From assembly GCA_030411725.1 (NCBI GenBank), contig MU839831.1, positions 1,798,001-1,862,000 on the forward strand: 64,000 bases of DNA, read 5' to 3'. The stretch is from Echria macrotheca (Eukaryota > Ascomycota > Sordariomycetes > Sordariales > Schizotheciaceae). Positions 10,395 to 21,689 of the stretch are shown one piece after another. The first letter of the stretch is position 1. Every line of letters begins with the position of its first letter. A program made the translations under genes and the position numbers. Below the pieces are notes generated by a model. That model made no database searches. It was not told where the DNA came from and worked only from the letters and a program-made list of their open reading frames with translations.

Positions 10395-11222
10395 ATGGCT
10401 ACTATCGAGCACTGCCTATACTGCTTCGAGTCGCTCGCCGCCCACCTCGAGAAGCGCAAGCCTCTTTCACTAGCGGACGTCCAAAAGTCGTGGGCCGAGT
10501 ATGTCAACAGCCTCTCTGCCGAAGAGGACGACAACGCCGGCGAGACGTCACCCAGAAGCAAAGGAACAAAACGCCTCCCGGCCCTCCGCCGTCTCGCCGC
10601 CTCCCCGGCGAGCACCTCCTCCTCGTCGGCCTCGAGCACGCTGTCCCTCCAGCAGACGGGAAGCGGAGCCGACACCCCCGCAACCTCGATCTCATCCATC
10701 TCCTCCCCGTCGCCGCCGGTCACGGAATCCCCACTCTTCGTGACGTGGAACACGCTATCAACACGCCACGGCTCCAGCCTGCGCGGCTGCATTGGCACAT
10801 TTGAGCCGCAAGAGCTCGAGGACGGCCTGGAGTCGTACGCGCTCACCTCGGCGCTGCACGACACGCGCTTCAACCCGATCAGCGCGCGCGAGCTGCCGAC
10901 GCTCGAGGTGGCCGTGACGCTGCTGACCGATTTTGAGGACGCCGACGGGCCGATGGACTGGGAGATTGGCACCCACGGGCTGCGGCTCAGTTTCTACTAC
11001 CATGGGCAGCGGTATGGGAGCACGTATCTACCCGACGTAGCGCCCGAGCAGGGGTGGACGAAAGAGGAGACGGTTGTGAGTCTGATGCGCAAGGCGGGGT
11101 GGATGGGGAGGAAGGATAAGTGGCGGGATGTGGATCTCAAGGTGGTGAGGTATCAGGGGAGGAGGGAGAGTTTGGAGTATGCGGAGTATAAGCGGTGGAG
11201 GGACTGGGTGGATAAGAAGTAG
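10395..11222 (+). CDS. AMMECR1-domain protein
   Basis: Intronless, 275 aa from the ATG at 10395. The AMMECR1 family signature is present: LRGCIGTF, then ALTSALHDTRFNPISARELP, then YGSTYLPDVAPEQGW. The start MATIEHCLYCFESL aligns with the usual N-terminus of eukaryotic members, which is why the upstream in-frame ATG at 10140 was not used. A Ser/Pro/Arg-rich insertion of about 70 residues (roughly 45-110) separates the N-terminal helix from the rest of the domain, a common fungal feature. The domain is conserved from archaea to humans. Its biochemical role is not settled, though a link to nucleic-acid or small-molecule chemistry has been proposed. Confidence 0.93.
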   Translation: MATIEHCLYCFESLAAHLEKRKPLSLADVQKSWAEYVNSLSAEEDDNAGETSPRSKGTKRLPALRRLAASPASTSSSSASSTLSLQQTGSGADTPATSISSISSPSPPVTESPLFVTWNTLSTRHGSSLRGCIGTFEPQELEDGLESYALTSALHDTRFNPISARELPTLEVAVTLLTDFEDADGPMDWEIGTHGLRLSFYYHGQRYGSTYLPDVAPEQGWTKEETVVSLMRKAGWMGRKDKWRDVDLKVVRYQGRRESLEYAEYKRWRDWVDKK

Positions 11223-12131
11223 ACGAAGACGGGATGTCCGGTGGTTGTGGTATGGCCGGCGTTGAGCTTTGCTGAGGCAGGCAAACGGATGGGCTCCTGT
11301 TTACCATCTCGATCAATCTCAACCTACGTAATTTTCAGTTGGGATATGGGCTTGATTCCGGGTCGGGATTTGGGTTTGGCGAGCAATATCAGTAGCCGAG
11401 ACCTTGGGCCAGAGCTCTCTGGATGTGTTACGGCGACTGTATGCTTGAAACTGGATCCCGAGCAAGTCCTCGGAGGTCAGTCAACCCATGTCCTCAATTC
11501 AACTTGACAGCAGGAATAACCGAACAGAACAGTCGGCATGGATTATAGATTTTTGTTTATTTACCGATGCTCAAATCCTTCCCACTGACTCTAGTCCTCC
11601 TTGTAACACCGGTGAGCCCCAGGGTACGACGGTGGACTTGACCGACACCATCCAGTTCAAACACGAGTTGGAACTTTTTGCAGTCCGTGTTATCTATGAT
11701 ACATTCACGATGTTATAAACACTCGAGCGGGTTCACGAGGCCAGTCGTCATCAGGTCCCCGGAGGACAATCGTCAATGAATCACGGATACCACGGATGGA
11801 CGAAACAGAGAAGCTATCTCCCTCCTCAAATACATCGAGCGGAACAGCCTCTCCATCTTCCCGCCAGGAACCCACCAAGGGATCCACCACTTCCCCTGAT
11901 GAATCCATGTACATAGCTATCCCAGGATCCCCTGATCTTGTAAAAAAGCAAACGCTCCGCCGGCGGTATACAGTTCTGTGACCTGTCGTCTTTCCAGTAG
12001 AAGACAAATACACACACGCAACCAACACTCCCAAAAAAACATACGCCTAAACTCCCCGCCTGGTATAAGTTTAACCCCCTCCCCCAACACATGAAAACCA
12101 CCGCAATGAGAAACCCAACAAGCCATATCCC
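11223..12131. other. Convergent spacer between AMMECR1 and Ras genes
   Basis: About 0.9 kb separating two genes that converge. It should hold both 3' untranslated regions. No coding frame or repeat was identified. Confidence 0.55.
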
Positions 12132-13058
12132 CTACCAACACCTCAACTTCCTCCAAAACCCACCGCCCCCCCGTCCAACCTTATCCCCATGGATATTCAC
12201 CCCCCTCATGCCCGGCCCCCTCCTCCCCTGCGTCCCGTTCCCATTCCCATAACCCTGCCCGCCCTTCTCATCATCCTCCTCCCCGGACCCGCCGGGCGGC
12301 AGCGGCGTCAAAGGCTTCGTCATGCCCCGACTATTCATGCCCACCTCGGCATCGGTAATGCCCATCTCGGCCATGCGCCTCGCCTCCACCACGCGCCGCA
12401 CAATCAGCGCAAACGTCTCCTCGATATTGACCTCGAGCCTGGCGCTCGTCTCCATGAATCCGCACCCGCGACGGCGCGCCCACTCGAGCCCCAGCGCCGC
12501 GGGGACCTGTCTGCTTTCCTGGAGGTCGCACTTATTCCCCGCCACGATTTTTACGGGGGCGATCGTCTTGCCGCCGGACCCGGCGCCCCCGCTAATCTCC
12601 TGCAGATGACCACCTCCTCCTCCTGAGCGGGATGAAGGACTGAGCGGTAACCCGGCCCTGCGCGCGCGCGCCGCGTTGTCCAGACGCGTCTCGGCCTCCA
12701 TGTCGATCAGGTCGTTGAAGTACTGCAGCGCATCCAGCGAGTCGCGCGACGTGATGTCGTACACGAGCAGGAACGCGTCCGCGCCCAGGTTCGACGACGC
12801 CCACATGCCCCGGTACTCCTCCTGGCCGGCCGTGTCGGTCAGAGACAAATGGTAGACGACGCCGTCGATGCGCCGCGTGATGCTGTAGCTGTCCTCGATC
12901 GTCGGGTCGTACTCGGACGTCCATTGCGAGCGGACCAGCCGGAGCGTGATGGAGGATTTGCCGCAGCCGCCGTCGCCGCAGATGGTGATGGAGATTGGGA
13001 TGGGCGGTTGCGAGGCGTGCGAGGCGGTGGAGGTTGAGGGCGTGTGTGGCGATGGCAT
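12132..13058 (-). CDS. Ras-family small GTPase with atypical C-terminus
   Basis: Intronless, 308 aa from the ATG at 13058 (the open frame upstream has no ATG). G1 P-loop is GDGGCGKS at about 28-35. The effector region is YDPTIEDSY with the G2 Thr, G3 is DTAGQEEY at about 75-82, G4 is NKCD and G5 is ETSA, all intact, which places it in the Ras subfamily. A Ser/Gly-rich insertion of about 40 residues sits just before the G4 strand. The tail is long, Gly-rich and basic and ends KLRCW, so the CaaX box expected for prenylation is absent in this reading. A missed 3' splice could restore one, but I found no convincing acceptor. Ras GTPases signal growth and polarity at membranes; a RasGAP lies at 51559-54113. 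Confidence 0.88.
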   Translation of the reverse strand: MPSPHTPSTSTASHASQPPIPISITICGDGGCGKSSITLRLVRSQWTSEYDPTIEDSYSITRRIDGVVYHLSLTDTAGQEEYRGMWASSNLGADAFLLVYDITSRDSLDALQYFNDLIDMEAETRLDNAARARRAGLPLSPSSRSGGGGGHLQEISGGAGSGGKTIAPVKIVAGNKCDLQESRQVPAALGLEWARRRGCGFMETSARLEVNIEETFALIVRRVVEARRMAEMGITDAEVGMNSRGMTKPLTPLPPGGSGEEDDEKGGQGYGNGNGTQGRRGPGMRGVNIHGDKVGRGGGGFWRKLRCW

Positions 13059-15248
13059 TTTGTCTGTGTTCGTTTTTTTTTTTTCCTCACGGGGAAAGTT
13101 TTTTGTTGGTATTGTACCTAGATTGAGTTTGAATTGCAACCCGCTCGACGCGCGGCTGCCGGTTTTTGTTTGTGTTGCCGAAGATCAAGTGGTCGTCGGC
13201 CTTCGTAGCTAGGGAGCTCGTCGTTGTTGAGTGGTCGTGTTTTTTTTTTGTTTGTCGCGAATGTTTTTTGTTTTCACTTGGGAAAAATCGCCGGCGCGGG
13301 GTCGCTTGGAGGGAGGGAGGGAGAGACAGAGGGAGAGAGGAATTTCCCTTTCTTGTTTTATTTTTATATATACCCCGCCTCCTCTTCGTCACCCGTTTTT
13401 TTTGCTGAATGCGAGTCGTCGCTGCGGTTGTATAAATCTCGTCACGTCTCTCGTGTGGAACGATGGAAAGTTGCAAGGAAGAAAGGGGCTCCTCCAGGTT
13501 TGCCTTTCCTCGGTCTGGATTCTGGGAAGAAAGTGTGGGGGAGGGGGGACCACGGAAATCACCCAAGGATTCTTCTAGTTGGTACCAGCTTCTGTTTATT
13601 TGTCGTGTTGTTGTCGCGCGGAGCCACACGGAAATGTCAAGAGCGATTGATTGTATCGACGACCACAAGGAATGGAGTGCGACCAAAAAGAATGCGGCGG
13701 AGGAATGTTGCGAAAAAGTTGAGGAGAGAAAAGTGGTAAGGGAGCTGAGGTAGGTATCTACATTTCAAGGTGGTGCTGTGTGCTCGGATGCGGTGTGCGT
13801 GCAAGGGAGGCATTGCCCAATTGCTTTTTCGAGGCCAAGGCACCCCGGTCCGGCCGCTGATTTACGTGCAGTTTTTTCGGGGGTTCTGAGAGGAGGAGGG
13901 GGATGTGACGATGCACCCTGCGTTGCATGGGATTCCACGAAGTTGTGGGGGATGCAACCTCTGGTGCCTTGTCTTCTGTCGGTGATGGCAGCTTGTTGGT
14001 GAGAAGAAGCACATGCCGACGAGGTCTGAGCAACGAGCGGTCTTCTCGACAAACTGGTCTGGATGTTTGCAGACAAACGGGTTACACGTTATTAATATCT
14101 CTCGGAACAGAAACAACAGAAACACCAAGACCGAAACAACAGAACCAGCGCCATGGAAGCCTGTGATAAGACCCCGGCGAGCAGCCCTGTCAGGGTCGCA
14201 GCCGCCGCAACATGCCGGGCTAGCCCCCTTTTGCGGTTTCGACTGTGACAAACTCGGCAGTGCCATGATTTTCTCTCTTCATCCCGACGAGCGGAGAGAC
14301 GACGAGCCTCGGGTGCGCGCCATCCAATGTATTGCGATGCTGTGCGCTGTGACTCGGCCCTCGTTGGCAGTCGTGGCGGACGTACAGCATGGCGATTGGG
14401 CTGGAGATGCGATGGCCCCTTTTTGCGTCTTTCTTGCAGCGACTCCTGTGAGATGCGCCGCGGCAGATGATCGACGCATTGCGATTGGGGATAAAAATGG
14501 CACACACTCGGGCCATGGTCCGATGCATTTACATTTTCACGAATTCTATGTAGAGAGCATCCAACAAGAGAGCGGTGAACAGCGAAGAACTCAAAACCCC
14601 AGATTGACATTATCCACATGGCCCAAGCAAGTGCAAGGAAGGGAGGTCAGAACTCAAGAACCCCGCCGTGTCCAGAGCCACGTGCTATCTAGGGCATCCA
14701 GGGCAGGGGCGAGAGCACACGGCCACTCCAACGGTCAATTGTCAATTGGGAGGCGTGCAGATCACGAACCGCAACCCGCCGAACCAAAACGCAACTGCGG
14801 TCTGGCTCCTGTATCGTGCCCATTTGGGCTATATCTGCCGCTTCTATACCGACGGCGTGCCATTGTTTCCGTGTTCAAGTGTATCGGAGTTTATCAGGTC
14901 GATTTCGGTGCTTGCCCGGGTACCTAAGGTAGGTAGCGACAGTGGGCGAACGTCGACCAGCACCAAGAATCGACTGGCGATGACCTCATCCAACAAAATC
15001 CTCGGTCCGCCAGCCGATTGGAAGCTCGCCATGCATCTCGGTCCTCTCCACTCCTCAATGGCAACCTCAGGTCCGCAGCCGGGATGCCGAAGGAAGCTGC
15101 CTGCCTGCTGACTCGCTTGCGCCATTTCTCCAGGCTCGGCAAGCGGGCAAACTGGGAAAGTAAATGGGGCAAATTTTGTCGACGTGTTCCCATATCCGAA
15201 ATACAATGTACATAAACACCTGGCCTGGACCACCCCATCTCGTCCAAG
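13059..15248. other. Gene-free spacer upstream of Ras and decarboxylase genes
   Basis: Divergent 5' regions. A purine-rich GGGA/GAGA tract at about 13308-13340 and T-runs at 13072-13083 and 13239-13249 lie in the Ras leader. The palindromic variant TACCTAAGGTA occurs near 14921. The large open frame at 14013-14927 looks like chance coding in GC-rich DNA. No gene is recognisable. Confidence 0.5.
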
Positions 15249-17001
15249 ATGAACGGATTCCATTCTTATGATGGCCAACCCCTGAACCGGGCTGACGAGG
15301 TTGACCATGTGAGTACCTAACCGGGTGCGCTTCACTTCCGGATCACGTCGTGTCGCTGACTGAGCATACCCAAACACAAAGCTCATCGATGCCGTCAAAT
15401 CTCTTATCATACCCTTCATCCGGGCCGCCGACGAAGCCGCCCCGTTCAAGGCCGCGGGACAGCCGGTACCCAACAAGGAAGGTGTCGTGCGCAACGTGTT
15501 GGTCAGAACCCAGAAACCCGAGGAACTGGTCCAACGGCTTGCCCTGAGTCTTCCTAAAGGGGAAGGCCGCGGAGAGGAGGGCCTGTTGGAAACGATCCGG
15601 AACGTGCTTGACTTCAGCGTCAACACGTGGGACCAGGGGTTCCTGGACAAGCTGTATGCGAGCACCAACGCCGTGAGTTTGTTGTTGTCTCGTGATGATC
15701 TGCGGCTGCGGACCGACCGACTGACACGGGATAATACGTAGGTGGGTGTCATCTCGGAGCTGCTCCTGGCGGTCCTCAACACCAATGTAAGCGGCGCCCG
15801 CCCTGCTTGGAACTTGTGAGAAAAAAAACTCGCTGACGCGGGTAAGCTGCACGTCTACCAAGTGTCCCCGGCGCTTTCGGTGATAGAAAAGCACACGGCA
15901 AAAACTCTTGCCGGGCTGTTCGGCTTCACCGGTCCCAGGGCCGGCGGCGTAACCTGCCAGGGCGGTAGTGCTTCGAACCTCACGTCGATCGTGATTGCCC
16001 GCAACTCGCTGTACCCCGAGACCAAGCTCGGGGGAAACACGCGCCCGTTCGTGCTCTTCACCTCGGAACATGGCCACTACTCGGTCGAAAAGGCCGCAGT
16101 GACGTGCGGGTTTGGGTCGGCCGCGGTATGGACGGTCCCCGTGGACGCCAGGGGACGCATGGATCCCGTCTCGCTGCGCGATCTGGTCCTGCGCGCCAAG
16201 GCAGAGGGCAAGACGCCGCTGTATGTGAACGCCACGGCGGGCACCACCGTCCTCGGGTCATACGACCCCTTCGAGGCCATCGCCGACGTGTGCCGCGAGT
16301 TCGGCCTCTGGCTGCACATCGACGCCAGCTGGGGCGGCCCGGCCATTTTCTCAGCGCACCACCGCGCGAAGCTCGCCGGGTCGCATCTGGCCAACTCGCT
16401 AACAGTCAACCCGCACAAGATGATGAACGTGCCGGTGACCTGTTCGTTCCTTCTCGGTCCGGACATGGCCGTGTTCCACAGGGCAAACACGCTGCCGGCC
16501 GGATACTTGTTCCACGGGCCCGTGCCCGGGCCCGGGCCAGCCGAGACGGACACCGACGAAGTATGGGACCTCGCCGACCTGACGCTGCAGTGCGGCCGCC
16601 GCGGGGACAGTCTCAAGCTCGCCCTCAGCTGGATCTACCACGGCGCCGGCGGCTTCGAGAGACAGATCGACGGCGCCTTCGGGGTGGCAGCGCACCTGGC
16701 CGAGACGATCGCGGCGCACAAGGACTTTGTGCTCCTCTCGGAGCGGCCGCCGCCGTGTCTGCAGGTGTGCTTCTACTACGCGCCCGGCGGTGTGCTCCCG
16801 GCCGACGCGGACGTGACGACGAGGAGGACGAGGGCGATGGCCGCGCGGCTGATCGAGAGGGGGTTCATGGTCGACTATGCGCCGGGCGAGCGGGGGAGCT
16901 TTTTCCGCGTCGTGGTGAATTGTCAGACGTTGAGGGGGACGGCGGATGGCTTGGTCAGGGCCCTGGAGGCTGTTGGAGAGGAGACGGCTGGGCGGGTTTG
17001 A
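15249..17001 (+). CDS. PLP-dependent group II decarboxylase (glutamate/cysteine-sulfinate type)
   Basis: Four exons (15249-15308, 15382-15672, 15742-15786, 15847-17001), all phase 0, encode 516 aa, the usual length of the family. One exon is only 45 nt (GVISELLLAVLNTN). Family landmarks are His209 in the HYS motif, which stacks on the cofactor ring, Asp291 in HIDASWGG, which binds the pyridine nitrogen, and Lys323 in NPHKMM, which forms the Schiff base. This places it with glutamate and cysteine-sulfinate decarboxylases and fungal tyrosine/aspartate decarboxylase-like proteins. The exact amino acid substrate cannot be read from the sequence. There is no calmodulin-binding tail; the C-terminus is short. 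Cytosolic by default, with no targeting signal. Confidence 0.92.
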
Positions 17002-17488
17002 TGTCACAATGGTATCGATGTCTAATAGGTCGGATATCCGCAAGGGAGCCCATACTTTGCATTTCGTTTTTAGAAATGGTTGCATCCCGCACTCCAGACC
17101 ATATTCCCTAGACAGTACAAGATATCTACTAGCCGACACATTGTTGGCGTCAGAAAACAGATTCTTGGATGAAAAGGGAAGAGTAGTATCTTGTAGGTTC
17201 CTAATATGACCAAGGTCTCGATACAGTGTAACAAGCCCAACCTAAGATGGCCATTCCCGAGAAAGAATGTATACGTACCTATTCAACACCCCAAATCTTT
17301 CTGGATCCGAAGGATTATTAGCACTACATACACACCATACGGTGTATATAAAGGCATATTAAACTACGAACTGAAAACTACCTCTTCTTATTCTTCCTGG
17401 CAACACCAATAACAACAGATTCTGAAAAACAAAAAAAGAAGAAGAAATAAAATATTACATGATCATCGAGCTTGCCTTGGGTGAGACC
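17002..17488. other. Convergent spacer
   Basis: Between the 3' ends of the decarboxylase and the GPI-protein gene. AT-richer than its neighbours; presumably 3' untranslated sequence. The motif ACACCATACGGTGTATAT near 17331-17348 contains the inverted repeat ATACACCATACGGTGTAT. No gene is seen. Confidence 0.5.
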
Positions 17489-20400
17489 TTACCACATCAA
17501 CATGACCAGCATTCCCCCCACTAGCCCTGTGATACCCATACCATAACCGAACCCGTTCCCGCTCCCGATCCCGATTCTGGTACCTGCCGCCGTGACGACT
17601 GGTCGCGGGGCCGTCGGTCGGTAGGGCGTGTTACTGCCTACCGGCTGTGGCGAAGTTCCAGTTCCAGGGGGGCCATATCCGGGTGGAGCAGGTGCTGCTG
17701 GGGCTCCGAGTTGTGGTACCGGAGCCGGAGCCGAACCCGGGGGAGATCCGGGAGATCCGGGGGATCCAGGGGATCCCGGGTTCTGAGCGGGCGGTGGGGG
17801 TGCTGGGCCGTTGTTGCCGCCATTAGATGGGACAGGGATAGGAGGAGACAAGCCGGGTGCGCCGGGTGCGCCGCCACCGTATCCCGGCGCCGGTGCCGGC
17901 TCCGGCCCCGACCCTGGGATGGTGGAAGGCGGCGGCGCGGTGGGAAGGAGAGGGGGAGGAGAAGGGCCTGGAGGGTAAGGAGGGTAAGGAGGGTACGCGG
18001 GTGAACAGCCGTGGCAGGGCGCGCCGGGGGTATACCCTGGGACTGTGCCGATGTAGGTCGTCGTGGCGCACGAGCTGCAGGGCTGGATTGTGGCTGTCAT
18101 GGTTGGTTCGGTGATGGTTGAGCATGATGTCTTGATTTATGTATCATTAGTTTCATCTTCTCACTATCGACAGACTACTGCATGTGGCTTGATTGAGGAC
18201 ATGAGAACATAACATACCCTGGTGACCGTGATCTGGTGGTTATTATCACTTGCCGACGCCGAGGGACCTGTTCCAATGCTGCTGCTACTTGTCCTGATGA
18301 TGCACGGATAACACGGGTGGTTGCTCGTCGACGTCTGGCAGATGGACCGCGTCAGGGTGGCTACGTATTCCGTGACGGTCTCGGTCACTGGTGAGTTGTT
18401 AGTAAGAGGCAAATCGTAAGAATGGAGGATGCGATTACCAGTCGACCCCTCGGGACAGACCTCGGTGATCTCGATCATGTAAATCACCTCGATGCCGATC
18501 CACCTGCCGCACTGATCAGTGGGAACCGCCGCGGTTGGTGCGACGGACGTGGCATTGCCGGTGCTGATGCCCGTCCGAATTGTGGAAGTCGTTGCTGTTG
18601 GATCTGTCGTCGACTTTGGAGTTGTCGGCTGTCCGTAGATGCCACTCGCCGTCGCTATATCGGTCACCGTTCCGGACCCACCGGGGCCGGAGCTGCCGCT
18701 GCGGGTTGATGAGAACACAGATGACCCCGCATTGCCGCTCGCCGTCGAGGCTGGTCCGGTACCGCTCGCGTTGGGGCTTCCGGAGCTAGTACCAGCGCCT
18801 CCTCCAGGGGCGGAGATTCCAGTTGACGCCGCTGGCAATGACGTCGTCTGACCGCTTCCGGCCCTCGAGTCCGTATTCGACGGCGAGGATGAAGAAAGAG
18901 CACTGGACTGTCCAGTCTGACTGGCCGTGTTTGTAGTTGCGGTGCTCATCGACGTCCCGTTCAGTCCCGCAGCCGCGCTCGTTCCGGTCGGAATGGCTCC
19001 TGAAGGACTGGTCCCACTCTCACCAGATCCAGGAGCGGCGGTCGCAGTAGGTACCGCCCCAGACCCACCCCCGACACCTCCGCCAGGCGAGGTTCCGGTC
19101 GCAGTGCCGGCAGCTGAACTCGTTCCAACGAGGCTCGTGCCGTTCCAGTTCGGCACCCCGGGAGTCGTTCCGGTCGAGGTAGATCCAGTTGAGGTGGTTC
19201 CACTGCCACCGGACCCAATAGGGACAGTTATACCCAGCGAGGCACCAGTCGAGGCGGCTCCGGTCTGACTGCTTCCGGTCGAGGTCGTGCCATTTCCGCT
19301 CGAGACGGTAGGGCTTGTTCCGCCGCCACCGGGTCCGGCCGGGTCCGTCGCCGTCGGGTTACTTCCAGTCGGGATGGTCCCATTGCCACCTTGTGTAGTC
19401 GGGGCCACACCAGTCTGGCTCGCAGTCGTCAAACTCCCTCCAATAGGTTCTGCTCCGTTGGTGCTGGATCCGGTCGGGCCCGACCCGCCCAGACTCGTCC
19501 CAACTCCGCTGGGACCTGTAGGGCCGGTCACAGTCACGGTAGTCCCAGCCGGGCTCGTTCCATTACCACCGGTCGGGATGGCTCCCGTCTGGCTCGTCCC
19601 AGCCGGGCCCGTCGGAGCCAAACTGGTGCCGTTCCCACCGGACACTGTTGGGCTTGAGCCATCGGTGCCAGATGCAGTTACGGTGATCACAACAGTCGGG
19701 CTCGCTCCATTCCCTCCGGATGAAGCCGGACTCGTTCCGCCAAGGCTCCCCCCAGTTGAACTCATCCCAGCCGTGGTCGTTCCATTCCATCCCACCGGGC
19801 TACCTGTCGCTGTCCGCCCCGTTCCGCTCCCACCAGACGCAGTCGAGTTCGTCCCGCCCGCCCCAACCTGACTCGTCCCGCTCTGGCTGGGCGTAACCGT
19901 GACGGTGACTGGTGACCCCGGATCCGAAGCCGATGGTGTGGCGTCGGCCGACGTCGTCGCCTGCAGGCCCGAGGTTGCCGTCGGCTGTGGTGGCGAACTT
20001 GAACTCGGTGGCGCACTGCTCCCGACGTGGGGGTCATCAGTTGCCGTACTCGATACGCCCGACGGTTCGGCGGAAACTGTGACGATCGAAGGTGTCTGCA
20101 GAGTTGTGGAGTTGGTGAAGCGGCCTGATGATCGTGGAAACGTGTAGTTGCCTGTCGAAGTTTCGGGACCCCCGAGGCCAGTCCCTGGTATGCCAGTCCC
20201 GTTTCTCCCAGTCGGCCCGGCTGTCACGGTAATCGTCAAATTCCCAGATCCAGGCTGAGCCGAGGCTGTGACGATCACTGTGCCTGGGTCTGTGCCTGTC
20301 GAGACGGCCATGGTTGTGTCTGTAGACGACACTGTCGTGGTCTCTACCGAATTCTCCGGTGGCTCTATCGTCACAGTCCCTGGCTCGGACGCACTTGGAG

Positions 20401-21689
20401 GCTCTACAGTGACCGTGACGGGTCCCTGGATACTTGAGCTGGTGTTGGAAAAGCTAAATGTCGGCGGAGACGGATAAACTGTCACGGTAATGGGCCCCCC
20501 TGACGTCAAAACAGGATTGGAAGAATTTGAGAATCCAATCGGATCAACCCGAGACGTGCTGTTGGCAGGAGCTGCCGTTACAGTCACAACGAGGACGCTG
20601 GACGCGGTGTTGGGCATCACGGTGGTGAGAGGAGCGTTGCTGCATCATGTTAGCGACCTCCTTAGCCCAGGACGCGGCATCTTACCTCGAGTTCGTAGGC
20701 CAAGCCCAGCTCATCGTCGAGCTCGGCCAGATCCTGTTCCTTCGGCATACACCTGGGCTGACCATGCCGTAGAGACACTTGCAGGACAAGGAGCAGAGAC
20801 TTCCCGGCGTCCCATTCGCTATCCCGTCATCACACTCCTCGTTGTAATCGGGCTCGGTGATATTGTTGCCACATCCCACTGGTGTAGCGCCACGAGCGAT
20901 GATGTAGGGAATTCCCGAGGTGCCATCAGCAAAACTCTGCTCCCCCGGCCCCGTGGCGTTCAGCGCAATCGCCAATGCCTCAAAGCTCCTACGTCCCGTC
21001 CTTGGGTACTCGACGAATACCTCGTGGGCACTGCAGTTCCAGTTGCTGGCGATTACATCGTTCAGCGATGTCATGACCTCGGAACTGGCGACCAAATGAA
21101 CGTCGTTCAGACACGGATGACTGATGTTTCCCCTGACCTGAAAGCTACCGAACTCGGAAAGGGCGTCGACTGTCATCGGCTTTGTAGTGCTCTGATAATA
21201 GCACGAAAGCGACATATACATCCCCGTTCCTTCTCTACCGCTGACAACGTGCCGGATAGCATCCTGCATCATCGCGTAGGCCCCCGGAAGGTTGTACCAT
21301 TTGGCATGGAAAGATGGATCCGTCCCAATGATGACCATGTTGCCAGTTACTGCCGGAGACCACACAAGTTTTGTATCGTCTAGGAACTTGATGAGGCTCA
21401 AGCTCGTGTTGCAGAGACAGTCGGGGATGACGATAGCCTTGTATTTGGCAAAGTCGGCTGTTGTCATGCGCTTCCACTCATCTTCATCGTTGCAAACGTG
21501 GGCTGCCTCTTGTTAGCATGGTATTGGCAGCCGTGGGCTTGCTCATTACGCACCTGTCAGTCCTAACTTTGTGACCTGATCATACTCGGAATAGTTGAGC
21601 CCTCGCATATACGGGAATAGCACGTCGGCGGCAAGACCAAGACTTGCGAGCCCGGTGAAGACCAGGAGCACAAAAGAGAAAAAGCGCAT
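17489..21689 (-). CDS. Large mucin-like GPI-anchored cell-surface protein
   Basis: Exons 21554-21689, 20686-21502, 18218-20639 and 17489-18130 join in frame to 1338 aa. Residues 1-21 are a signal peptide (MRFFSFVLLVFTGLASLGLA). Residues ~22-265 form a globular Cys-containing domain I cannot name. It is followed near 270-305 by a Cys-rich piece with EECDDGIANG, resembling the short cysteine repeat of bacterial and fungal extracellular proteins. About 700 residues of Ser/Thr/Gly/Pro-rich imperfect repeats follow, an expected O-glycosylated stalk, then a Cys-containing segment (CGRWIGIEVIYMIEI), a Pro/Gly-rich stretch and a hydrophobic end GLVGGMLVMLMW typical of a GPI-anchor signal. A further 51-nt intron (18388-18438) is likely inside exon 3, shortening the product to 1321 aa. 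The role is probably adhesion or wall structure. Confidence 0.8.
18388..18438 (-). other. Probable 51-nt in-frame intron (exitron-like)
   Basis: Within the third exon of the GPI-protein gene, donor GTAATC, branch site CTTACTAAC and acceptor CACCAG define a 51-nt intron with no stop codon. Removal keeps the frame and gives STVTETVTEYV, matching the Thr/Val/Glu rhythm around it; retention adds 17 residues. The branch site makes splicing likely. Confidence 0.6.

Noticed and set aside
14013..14927. 304-codon open frame
   Set aside because: No domain, no hydrophobic or repeat pattern and no splice context; comparable frames exist on the other strand.
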